7,387 bases of DNA from JBKPCD01 sp046727175 (lineage in GTDB: Bacteria > Acidobacteriota > Vicinamibacteria > Vicinamibacterales > 2-12-FULL-66-21): positions 1 through 7,387 of the forward strand of contig JBKPCD010000253.1 of the NCBI GenBank assembly GCA_046727175.1, read 5' to 3'. Both the position numbers and the translations under genes were made by a program. Below the pieces are notes generated by a model. It saw only the letters and a list, made by a program, of their open reading frames with translations, had not been told where the DNA came from and ran no database searches. Below, in pieces: positions 1-6,217 of this stretch. Positions within the stretch are counted from its first letter, which is position 1; each line of letters opens with the position of its first letter.

Positions 1-2287
1 CTCCAGGTCCGGGCAGGTTCCCGCGCCTCCTGCGCCGCTGTCGCAGACCGCAGCGCTCGACTGGCCAGACCAGGATCTGTCGGCCCGGATGATGGATGGC
101 GCACACCGGTTCGTCGAGCGCCAGATCGTCGAGACCCGGACACGCTCGGCGCGTTTCTGGAAGTATGACCCTTCGTCGCCCGCTGCCTGGAACGCATCGG
201 TCAAGGACAATCGCGACCGTCTGCGCGAGATCATCGGCGTGGTCGATGCTCGTCAACCTCCGGCCCTGGAACGGTTCGGCGACGACCAGAACCCGGCGCT
301 CGTGGCGGAGACGAGCCGTTACCGTGTCTATCAGGTCCGCTGGCCGGTGCTCGATGGCGTGACCGCCGAAGGGCTGCTCGTGCAGCCGGCGAACGGCCGG
401 CCCGCAGCCCACATCGTCGTGCTACCCGACGCAAGCCAAACTCCTGAGCAGATCCTCGGACTCGCGCCCGGTGTGCCTCCCGAACGGCAGTTCGCGCGGC
501 GGTTGGCCAGCAGCGGTTGCGAGCTCCTGATCCCCGTGCTCGTCCGGCGCGAACCGATCGCGACGAACGATGCGCAGCTTCGCGCGAGCCAGCAGACCTG
601 GCGCGAATGGCTGTACCGCCAGGCGTTCCACATGGGGCGCCACCCCATCGGCTACGAAGTCCAGAAGGTGCTTGCCGCCGTAGACAGCTTTCGCGCGTTG
701 CGCGGCGACGGGGCAAAGGTCGGCGTCGCCGGTTCTGCCGAGGGTGGTCTGATTGCGTTCTACGCCGCGGCGATCGACACGCGGATCGACGGCGTGCTCG
801 TGAGTGGCTATTTCGACCGGCGCGATCGTGTCTGGGAGGAACCGATCGATCGCAACGTCTGGAGCCTGCTCGAGCGGTTCAGCGATGCCGAGATCGCCTC
901 GCTCGTGCTGCCGCGCCATCTCGTGATCGAACATGCCGAGGTGCCGTCGTTCACGAGCAGCAAGGGCACATGGCGCACGCCGGAGGGAACGTCCGTCCGC
1001 AGCGAGTTCGGCCGCATTCCTGCCGAGCCGGGATTTACCAGGCCGTCGCTGGTGATTGGCGACGCCGATCGGCCGGTCGGGCCGATGTCCACGGAGGCGC
1101 TCGGCGTCTTCGCGAAGCGCCTCGGCTTCATCCTGACGACCGGAACATCCGGTCCGGGGGTTGATCGCCGACGCCGTTTCGATCCGGCCGCGCGCCACGA
1201 TCGCACGGTGCGCGAGATCGAGCGGCATATCCAGGGGCTCGTGCGGGGGGCGGAACAGGTCCGCGACCAGAAGTTTCTCTTGACCGTGCTCCCCGAGCTC
1301 GCCGCGCTGCGCTGGAGCACGGAGAAGACCCGTCCGACGCTGCCGGCCGCACGGTTCATCGAAGGCGCGCGCCCTTATCGCGAGCGGTTCCGGCAGGACG
1401 GCGTCGGAGTCTTCGACGCGCCGTACCTGGCGCTCAACCCGCGAACGCGCAAGATCGCCGAGACGCCGAAGTGGGTGGCGTGGGACGTGGTGCTCGACGT
1501 GTGGCCGGATGTGTTCGCGTGGGGCGTGCTCGTCGTGCCGAAGGACGTCGCGCCCGGCGAGCGGCGGCCCGTCGTCGTCGTTCAGCACGGGCGCAACGGT
1601 CTGCCGCGCGACGTCATCGATGCTCATTCGTCGTCGTACAACGATATCGGGTCGGTCCTCGCGGACCGTGGATTCGTCGTGTTTGCGCCGCATAACCTCT
1701 ATCGCGGCGAGGATCGCTACCGCTGGCTCGATCGGAAGGCGAACACCATCCGGGCCACGCTCTTCTCGTTCATTCTCGGGCAACACGAGCGCATTCTCGA
1801 GTGGCTTGCGTCGCTGCCCTTCGTCGACGCCGGGCGCATCGCGTTCTACGGCCTGAGCTATGGCGGTGAGACGGCCGTCCGCATTCCGCCCCTCCTCGAC
1901 AAGTACGCGCTGTCAATCTGCTCCGGCGACTTCAATCAGTGGACGCGTAAGGTCGCGGCGACAGATGAACCGTGGGGCTTCATGCGGACGATCGAGTGGG
2001 AGATGCCCTACTGGAACTGGGGCGAGACGTTCGACTACGCGGAGCTGGCCTACCTGATGGTGCCGCGCCCCTTCATGGTCGAGCGCGGCCATCTCGACCT
2101 GGTGGGCCGTGATCAATGGGTGGCGCACGAGTACGCCAAGGTCGGCTTCCTGTACGCGCAGCTCGGGCTGGCCGATCGGACGGAAATCGAGTTCTTCCAG
2201 GGCTCGCACAGCATCAACGGCGAGGGCACGCTTGCGTTTCTGCACAAGCATCTGCACTGGCCGGTGCCCGGGCAACGGGAGCGCTGA
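1..2287 (+). CDS. Two-domain alpha/beta hydrolase, acetyl-xylan-esterase/dienelactone-hydrolase-like (5' partial)
   Basis: The frame is open to the left edge, and the residues before the first Met (89) continue smoothly (LDWPDQDLSAR), so the true start and probably a signal peptide lie upstream. Numbering from the Met at 89 gives 732 residues. The C-terminal half (about 430-730) is a complete alpha/beta hydrolase: a strand with VVVVQHG, the nucleophile elbow GLSYGG with Ser590, an acid candidate Asp670 in ERGHLDLV, and His707 in GSHSING. The N-terminal half (about 40-330) has the same general fold signals, but its elbow reads GSAEGG, with Ala217 at the nucleophile position, so it is probably non-catalytic. 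As I recall, relatives in Acidobacteria and Planctomycetes have GYGEGG here, also without Ser. Likely role: a secreted carbohydrate-ester or similar esterase; the substrate is unknown. It ends 25 bp before the next promoter and shows no clear terminator. Hydrolase family is fairly certain, substrate is not. Confidence 0.88.
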   Translation, partial: SRSGQVPAPPAPLSQTAALDWPDQDLSARMMDGAHRFVERQIVETRTRSARFWKYDPSSPAAWNASVKDNRDRLREIIGVVDARQPPALERFGDDQNPALVAETSRYRVYQVRWPVLDGVTAEGLLVQPANGRPAAHIVVLPDASQTPEQILGLAPGVPPERQFARRLASSGCELLIPVLVRREPIATNDAQLRASQQTWREWLYRQAFHMGRHPIGYEVQKVLAAVDSFRALRGDGAKVGVAGSAEGGLIAFYAAAIDTRIDGVLVSGYFDRRDRVWEEPIDRNVWSLLERFSDAEIASLVLPRHLVIEHAEVPSFTSSKGTWRTPEGTSVRSEFGRIPAEPGFTRPSLVIGDADRPVGPMSTEALGVFAKRLGFILTTGTSGPGVDRRRRFDPAARHDRTVREIERHIQGLVRGAEQVRDQKFLLTVLPELAALRWSTEKTRPTLPAARFIEGARPYRERFRQDGVGVFDAPYLALNPRTRKIAETPKWVAWDVVLDVWPDVFAWGVLVVPKDVAPGERRPVVVVQHGRNGLPRDVIDAHSSSYNDIGSVLADRGFVVFAPHNLYRGEDRYRWLDRKANTIRATLFSFILGQHERILEWLASLPFVDAGRIAFYGLSYGGETAVRIPPLLDKYALSICSGDFNQWTRKVAATDEPWGFMRTIEWEMPYWNWGETFDYAELAYLMVPRPFMVERGHLDLVGRDQWVAHEYAKVGFLYAQLGLADRTEIEFFQGSHSINGEGTLAFLHKHLHWPVPGQRER

Positions 2288-2312
2288 GGCACGGGTCCGT
2301 ACTACCTCGCTA

Positions 2313-2340
2313 TTGACACGGCCCGCATATTCGGTATATT
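2313..2340 (+). promoter_or_regulatory. Sigma70-type promoter of the regulator/acyltransferase operon
   Basis: A perfect -35 box TTGACA (2313-2318) is followed after 16 bp by a -10-like TATATT (2335-2340). Transcription would start near 2347, only about 8 bases before the ATG at 2355. The mRNA would therefore be nearly leaderless, which fits the lack of any Shine-Dalgarno sequence there. The local base composition is clearly more AT-rich than the flanking genes. The boxes are seen directly; activity is inferred. Confidence 0.72.
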
Positions 2341-2371
2341 CTGTTTATACAGAAATGACAGATATTACAGA
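2339..2371 (+). promoter_or_regulatory. Probable operator: palindrome plus ACAGA half-site array over the start codon
   Basis: An interrupted palindrome TTCTGT-TTAT-ACAGAA (2339-2354) begins in the last two bases of the -10 box and ends on the base before the ATG. Its right half-site ACAGA (2349-2353) is repeated at 2358-2362 and 2367-2371, exactly 9 bp apart each time, running into the first codons of the regulator gene. The left arm TCTGT (2340-2344) is the same half-site inverted. A dimeric winged-helix regulator bound here would block polymerase, so autorepression by the adjacent GbsR-type protein is the natural inference. The repeat also partly reflects the encoded Thr-Asp-Ile-Thr-Asp, but the third copy, upstream of the ATG, is non-coding. 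Confidence 0.6.
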
Positions 2372-2918
2372 TAAAATAACAATCCTGCATCAACGATCGC
2401 CGGTCGAGCAGAAGTTCATCCTCCACTGGGGGGAGATGGGCACGCGCTGGGGTATCAACCGCACGGTGGCCCAAGTCCACGCGCTGCTCTATGTCTCGCC
2501 CAAGCCGCTCAACGCCGACGACATCGTCGCCACGCTTGCCGTTGCCCGCTCGAACGTCAGTACCAGCCTCAAGGACCTGCAAGGCTGGGGCATCGTCAGG
2601 CTCGTCCACGTCGTGGGCGATAAGCGCGATCACTTCGAGAGCATGAAGGACGTTTGGGAAATGTTCCGCGTCGTGATGGACGAGCGCAAAAAGCGCGAGT
2701 TCGATCCGACCATGCGGATACTGCACGAGTGCATCGCCGAAGCGGCAAATGACAAGGCGACCGATGCATACACGGAGGAACGCCTGCGGGAGCTGTACAA
2801 GTTCTTCGAGACCACAAGCGCGTTGTATCTACGGGTCCGCCGTTGGCCGACCGCCGCGATATTCAAGTTCATGAAGAGCGGCGACAAAGTATTGAGAGTC
2901 CTCGGGGTCGGCGCCTGA
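2355..2918 (+). CDS. GbsR/MarR-family transcriptional regulator
   Basis: A 187-residue protein, about the usual size for GbsR-like (COG1510) winged-helix regulators. An N-terminal helix with the family-like FILHWGEMGTRWGINRT (about 21-37) leads into a helix-turn-helix: LNADDIVATLAVARSNVSTSL (about 52-72). A wing-like VGDKRDHFE (87-95) follows, then a helical C-terminal part that probably dimerises. The ATG at 2355 is chosen because the family-conserved N-terminal helix lies downstream of it and it fits the promoter; the next in-frame ATG (2436) would cut that helix. There is no Shine-Dalgarno, so translation is probably leaderless or nearly so. It is first in an operon with an O-acyltransferase and a membrane protein and is likely to control them and itself through the ACAGA sites. 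The known members GbsR and OpuAR regulate osmoprotectant genes, but no such genes are seen here, so the effector is unknown. Confidence 0.88.
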   Translation: MTDITDKITILHQRSPVEQKFILHWGEMGTRWGINRTVAQVHALLYVSPKPLNADDIVATLAVARSNVSTSLKDLQGWGIVRLVHVVGDKRDHFESMKDVWEMFRVVMDERKKREFDPTMRILHECIAEAANDKATDAYTEERLRELYKFFETTSALYLRVRRWPTAAIFKFMKSGDKVLRVLGVGA

Positions 2919-2927
2919 ACGTGTCCG

Positions 2928-3761
2928 GTGCAACCTGGAATGCCAAATAACCGCTCCTGGGGTCTCATGTGGGCGATAGCGCTTGCGCTCTACGCCGGCT
3001 GCAAGTGGCTGACGTATCGCGAGGCGCGAGCTCACGGTGTGACAGCGGATGGCCGACGAGCGATCGGCTATCTGCTCGCCTGGCCGGGGATGGATGCGAC
3101 GGCATTTCTGCGTAGCACTGATCGCCCTGTCAAGCCAGACCCATCCGAGTGGATCGTTGCCGCGCTCAAAACGCTATTGGGCGGCACGCTGATCTGGGCC
3201 ATCGCCGGCCACAGCGTGCCGGTCAACCCGTTACTGGCGGGTTGGCTCGGCATGGTCGGCCTGATTCTCGTGTTGCACTTCGGCACCTTTCATCTGCTGG
3301 CGCTCGGCTGGCGCAGCATCGGCGTCGATGCCCGACCGATCATGCAGAATCCGTTGCGCTCGAAATCGCTGGCGGAATTCTGGGGGCGACGGTGGAACAC
3401 GGCGTTTCACGAGCTGGCGACGCGATTCACATTCCGACCCTTGCAATCAACTCTCGGCCGAACGCGTGCGACGCTGCTGGTGTTTCTGGTGTCGGGCTTG
3501 ATTCACGAGTTGGTGATCTCAATACCCGCGCGCGGCGGCTATGGGCTCCCTACCGGATACTTCATGCTCCAGGGATTGGGAGTCGCGGGCGAGCGCACCC
3601 CATTCGGACGCCGGGTCGGGCTGGGACGTGGCTGGCGTGGCTGGCTGTTCACCGTCGTGGTCGCCGCCGGCCCGGCCTTCTGGCTTTTTCCGCCGGTATT
3701 CGTTCGAAACGTCATCCTGCCGATGCTCGCGTTCATCGGCGCAACCTACAGGCAGGTATGA
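2928..3761 (+). CDS. Wax-synthase-like MBOAT membrane O-acyltransferase
   Basis: A 277-residue polytopic membrane protein with hydrophobic spans near 12-30, 75-95, 102-128, 180-200 and 238-270. The middle holds the hallmark of the wax-synthase/MBOAT_2 type: SLAEFWGRRWN (147-157) followed by FRPL, then a hydrophobic helix with the candidate catalytic His193 in SGLIHEL. Asn157 and His193 are 36 residues apart, close to the Asn/His spacing I recall for DGAT1-type MBOATs. The expected reaction is transfer of a fatty acyl group from acyl-CoA or acyl-ACP to an alcohol, at the cytoplasmic membrane; the acceptor cannot be told. The start is uncertain: GTG at 2928 gives the longest form, and ATG at 2940 is an alternative; neither has a good ribosome binding site. 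It begins 9 bp after the regulator stop and overlaps the next gene by 4 bp, so it is almost certainly co-transcribed. Confidence 0.85.
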   Translation: MQPGMPNNRSWGLMWAIALALYAGCKWLTYREARAHGVTADGRRAIGYLLAWPGMDATAFLRSTDRPVKPDPSEWIVAALKTLLGGTLIWAIAGHSVPVNPLLAGWLGMVGLILVLHFGTFHLLALGWRSIGVDARPIMQNPLRSKSLAEFWGRRWNTAFHELATRFTFRPLQSTLGRTRATLLVFLVSGLIHELVISIPARGGYGLPTGYFMLQGLGVAGERTPFGRRVGLGRGWRGWLFTVVVAAGPAFWLFPPVFVRNVILPMLAFIGATYRQV

Positions 3762-4186
3762 CTATCAACCTGATTCTCCTGCTCCAGATAGCCGGTGTTC
3801 TCCACGTGGGCCTGGTGTGTGCGGGCGTGCTTATGCCGCGTGCGGTCGGCATGCGGGGCCACCTCGCCACGTTGCCGCCATTCATCCGTCAGCTCTTCTG
3901 GGTCTATTACTCCTTCATCGCCCTGTGCCTCGTCAGCTTCAGCATCATCACGATCGTGTTTGCCGACACGCTTGCGGCCGGCGGCAGTCTCGCGCGCGCG
4001 CTGTGTGCCTTCTTCGCGGTGTTCTGGACCCTGCGGTTGATCGCCGGGACGTTTGTGTTTGATATGCGGCCGTACTTGACGAGTGGCTATCACCGCCTCG
4101 GCTATCACGCCATCAATATCGTCTTCGCATATTTGCCCATTGTTTACGCTTTGGCTGCCAGCCAGCCGCACTGGCTGACGCGCTAG
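3758..4186 (+). CDS. Small four-helix membrane protein of unknown function
   Basis: A 142-residue hydrophobic protein with four probable membrane helices (about 3-26, 46-68, 76-100 and 115-134). Polar, conserved-looking loops lie between them: LPPFIRQLFWVYY (39-51) and FDMRPYLTSGYHRLGYH (101-117), the latter with several His, Tyr and Arg residues that might bind a ligand or metal. The start is the ATG at 3758, inside ATGA overlapping the acyltransferase stop, with AGGCAGG just upstream; this argues for translational coupling and near-equal amounts of the two proteins. I do not recognise the family. Its position suggests a partner subunit of, or a step next to, the acyltransferase. Only 25 bp separate its stop from the convergent gene's stop, and no stem followed by a T-run is visible there. 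Confidence 0.8.
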   Translation: MTINLILLLQIAGVLHVGLVCAGVLMPRAVGMRGHLATLPPFIRQLFWVYYSFIALCLVSFSIITIVFADTLAAGGSLARALCAFFAVFWTLRLIAGTFVFDMRPYLTSGYHRLGYHAINIVFAYLPIVYALAASQPHWLTR

Positions 4187-4211
4187 GTTGGATGCCGCGG
4201 GAGCGCTCACG

Positions 4212-5924
4212 TTACTGTCCTCCGGCCGGCTTCACGACGAGATCGATCTTCTTCGTCTCGCCCTCTTCCAGATTGATGGATTTCGCCGCCTCACGAAGCG
4301 ACTCGATGTAGTCCGGATCGTTCCACTGGTTATTGATCGCGCTGGATACGGCCACACCAAGATACTTGCCCGGACGCAGGCCTTTGATCGTGAAGACTCC
4401 GGACTGATCCACCCGCGCGATACGAATTGCCTTGAGATCCTCGAGCCATAACGCGGCGTCCTCGGGAAAGACAATAGCGGTCCCTTCCAGAACCGGGTTG
4501 CCCTTGGCATCGTGCAGCGTGCCCGTGACGGTTGGAAAGCGGTTGGTCAGCGTGATGACGAACCCCTCGAGCGTCTGACCTCCCGTCTCGAACGGCTGCG
4601 ACGTGAAATCCCGGCCGTTCTGATCGATCTGACGGATGGTCCAGCCATCAGCCAGGGGGCCAACCGTGAGCCGCACTTGACCGACAATCGATTTGAGCTC
4701 GAAGGTGCCGTCGTCGCGGACGCGTCCGTTGTCGGGGATGCCGGCCATGCTTACGGCGGTGTCCCGGTCTACAGGCAGGGCGCGCACCGACAGCTTGGAC
4801 AGCGGCGACGGCAAGGGCGTATCGCCTTCGACGACGACGCGGCCGGCCACGGCGCCGGTGCCTCCCGTCACGATGCTGAGCCCCTCGACGTCGCCGCCAA
4901 CGACCGACACGATCACATTGGCGGCCTCCGCCGGGCGGTCGGGCGTCGCAGCCGTCCGCACGTTGAGGTGGTATTCGGCCGGCGCGACATTGCGGAACGT
5001 GAACGTGCCGTCCGGATTCACTTTGGTGCTCTGCCCGCCGGACATCATCATGAAATTCTCGCCGCGGATTTCGAACGACATGCTGATGTTCTCACCCGCG
5101 AGCGGCACGCCTTGCGAACTGAAGACCGTGCCCGAGATCTTCGCGACCTTGCCCGGAATGAGGCCGATATCGATCGCCGAGACTTCCTGGCCGGCGCGCA
5201 CGCGTACGCGCTGAGCCTCTGTGGGATTCGGGCTCGCCGGATAGTAGGTCGGCATGAATCCCAGCATCTGCTTCTCAGGCGGGTCTCCTTCCCAGGTTTC
5301 CCGCGACGAGGCCTGCACGTAGTACTCGCCGGGTTCGAGTCCGCTCAGACGGTATTGACCGGTGTCGTCGGTGATCGCGTTTCCTCTGACGGGCGTCAGC
5401 CGCCGGCGTCCGTTGAAGAACCGCATCTGAAGAGTGAGCACGTTGGCGCCGGCCAGCGGCTCACCCGCCTCGTCGAACACGTGGCCGGAGATCAGGGCCG
5501 TGTGTTGAAGGACGAAGTCGGCGGTCGCAAACACCTGCGCGTCGGCCAGCTCGATGGGGCGTCCCTGCTCGCCGGGCCGCGATTGCCCGAATGACAGACC
5601 CAGATAGCCGGCGCGGCTGGCGTTGAGCGTATACCGTCCGGCGGGCAGCTCGGTGATTTCAAATCGCCCCAGGCCATTCGTGCTGGCCGTTCGCCCTTCC
5701 GGAATCGCCTCGCCACTCAGCCGCAACTGAACGCGTCGCAATGGCCGCCCCTCCGCGTTCACGATCTTGCCGCGGACAATCGCCGTGCCCTTCTTCTCGA
5801 CCGTCGTGTCGCGCGGTGGTGTTCGCTGCTGCGCGCCCAAGATCTGGGGCGTCGCGGTCTGGGCGGCGCCGTTTGCCGCCAGTGTCAACACCGTGGCCGC
5901 AGCGAGCGCGCACATCCTGGTCAT
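4212..5924 (-). CDS. Secreted protein with five carboxypeptidase-regulatory-like repeats
   Basis: A 570-residue protein from the ATG at 5924 (GTG at 5927 is in frame just before). The ATG is preferred because GGAGG lies 6 nt upstream of it. The first 23 residues look like a signal peptide (short basic start, Ala/Leu core, cut after about NGAAQ), so export is likely. The rest is a string of about five beta-sandwich units of carboxypeptidase-regulatory/transthyretin type, numbered from the GTG: 47-106, 144-208, 261-326, 358-424 and 465-528. Each has a G-x-V/I-x...G-x-P-L opening and a G-x-F/Y-x...L-x-P-G-x-Y-like close; units 3 and 4 are more diverged at the close. No catalytic domain, TonB-dependent barrel or sorting signal is visible. 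Proteins like this are very common in Acidobacteria and are thought to act as adhesive, carbohydrate-binding or scaffold domains; the role here is unknown. It is a single-gene unit, convergent with one operon and divergent from the other. Confidence 0.85.
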   Translation of the reverse strand: MTRMCALAAATVLTLAANGAAQTATPQILGAQQRTPPRDTTVEKKGTAIVRGKIVNAEGRPLRRVQLRLSGEAIPEGRTASTNGLGRFEITELPAGRYTLNASRAGYLGLSFGQSRPGEQGRPIELADAQVFATADFVLQHTALISGHVFDEAGEPLAGANVLTLQMRFFNGRRRLTPVRGNAITDDTGQYRLSGLEPGEYYVQASSRETWEGDPPEKQMLGFMPTYYPASPNPTEAQRVRVRAGQEVSAIDIGLIPGKVAKISGTVFSSQGVPLAGENISMSFEIRGENFMMMSGGQSTKVNPDGTFTFRNVAPAEYHLNVRTAATPDRPAEAANVIVSVVGGDVEGLSIVTGGTGAVAGRVVVEGDTPLPSPLSKLSVRALPVDRDTAVSMAGIPDNGRVRDDGTFELKSIVGQVRLTVGPLADGWTIRQIDQNGRDFTSQPFETGGQTLEGFVITLTNRFPTVTGTLHDAKGNPVLEGTAIVFPEDAALWLEDLKAIRIARVDQSGVFTIKGLRPGKYLGVAVSSAINNQWNDPDYIESLREAAKSINLEEGETKKIDLVVKPAGGQ

Positions 5925-5930
5925 CACAGA

Positions 5931-5935
5931 CCTCC
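5931..5935 (-). promoter_or_regulatory. Ribosome binding site deciding the start of the repeat protein
   Basis: On the minus strand GGAGG is followed by TCTGTG and then ATG. Six nucleotides to the ATG at 5924 is good spacing, whereas the in-frame GTG at 5927 would be only three away. This favours the ATG. Confidence 0.7.
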
Positions 5936-5937
5936 GT

Positions 5938-5983
5938 GCCTGCCGTCACATCCAGATCGGGATCGATTCACCCAAAGGCAGGC
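5938..5983. repeat. 7-bp perfect inverted repeat, 32-bp loop
   Basis: GCCTGCC (5938-5944) is the exact reverse complement of GGCAGGC (5977-5983). The left arm ends two bases from the ribosome binding site of the minus-strand repeat protein, so in that gene's leader a hairpin could hide or present the site. The loop holds two GATC copies and an ATCGAT. In a high-GC region a 7-bp match at this distance can arise by chance, so function is only a possibility. Confidence 0.35.
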
Positions 5984-5988
5984 TGATT

Positions 5989-6020
5989 ATCGCCGGATCC
6001 CTGTTCATTTTTTCGGCGAT
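5989..6020. repeat. 7-bp perfect inverted repeat with extendable stem upstream of the small-protein operon
   Basis: ATCGCCG (5989-5995) pairs exactly with CGGCGAT (6014-6020). In plus-strand RNA a G-U and an A-U pair would lengthen the stem to 9 bp around a 14-base loop. It lies 40 bases before the small-protein start, in the only sizeable intergenic gap of the window, and right beside the other inverted repeat. It could be a regulator site or a leader hairpin. No T-run follows the stem, so it does not look like an intrinsic terminator. I found no convincing -35/-10 pair here, only a lone GATAAT on the minus strand (5986-5991). Confidence 0.4.
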
Positions 6021-6050
6021 GTGTTAGCTTCTGCGCCTCACGCCCCCGCG

Positions 6051-6055
6051 GGAGG
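6051..6055 (+). promoter_or_regulatory. Strong ribosome binding site of the 50-residue small protein
   Basis: GGAGG sits 5 nt before the ATG at 6061, near-ideal spacing. It is the main signal that the short reading frame behind it is a real gene. Confidence 0.75.
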
Positions 6056-6060
6056 CAATC

Positions 6061-6213
6061 ATGGCCGACAGTAACGCGGCGTCGAAGGCGCGGCCGGCGT
6101 CGCCGTCCAAACTGCCGAAGAAGCCCTCACTCGTCCAGCGTCTGCTTCGGAAGCTCGACTCGAAGCGGCGACGGCTGAAGCGCGAGGATCCGAACATCTA
6201 CCCGCTGTACTAG
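6061..6213 (+). CDS. 50-residue basic small protein ending in DPNIYPLY
   Basis: A short gene with a strong ribosome binding site, G or C at 43 of 50 third codon positions (my count, ATG included), and a stop only 4 bp before the next start. These support real coding. The protein has three parts: a flexible Ala/Ser/Pro/Lys-rich N-terminus (1-22), a very basic predicted helix (about 23-41, VQRLLRKLDSKRRRLKR), and a distinct C-terminal tail EDPNIYPLY with two Tyr and two Pro. It has no signal peptide, membrane segment or Cys. I do not recognise its family. Position ahead of an SGNH enzyme and a methyltransferase suggests a partner, regulator or modified substrate of these enzymes. An alternative is that it is the original N-terminus of the SGNH protein cut off by a frameshift, since the SGNH frame is open back to 6179; the clean start signals and short gap argue mildly against this. 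Confidence 0.72.
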   Translation: MADSNAASKARPASPSKLPKKPSLVQRLLRKLDSKRRRLKREDPNIYPLY

Positions 6214-6217
6214 GCCG

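Noticed and set aside
422..1786. A 454-residue open frame on the minus strand inside the hydrolase gene
   Set aside because: It is antisense to a clear hydrolase with intact motifs. Its product is rich in Arg, Pro and His with no recognisable domain, as expected for the shadow of a high-GC gene.
2109..2354. An 82-residue in-frame extension of the regulator upstream into the hydrolase gene
   Set aside because: It overlaps hydrolase coding sequence, reads as Ser/Arg-rich low complexity, and would place the promoter inside the gene; family length fits the ATG at 2355.
4187..4211. Possible shared terminator between the convergent genes (an 8-bp GAGCGCTC palindrome lies at 4201-4208)
   Set aside because: The stem is too short and no T-run follows on either strand, so it cannot be called a terminator.
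4512..5594. A 360-residue open frame on the plus strand opposite the repeat protein
   Set aside because: The minus-strand gene has a signal peptide, five repeated domains and a ribosome site. The plus frame is low-complexity Arg/His/Asp-rich and has no start signals.
6001..6029. A possible promoter CTGTTC then TTAGCT with 17-bp spacing for the small-protein operon
   Set aside because: Each box matches the sigma70 consensus at only two of six positions, so it is not better than chance.
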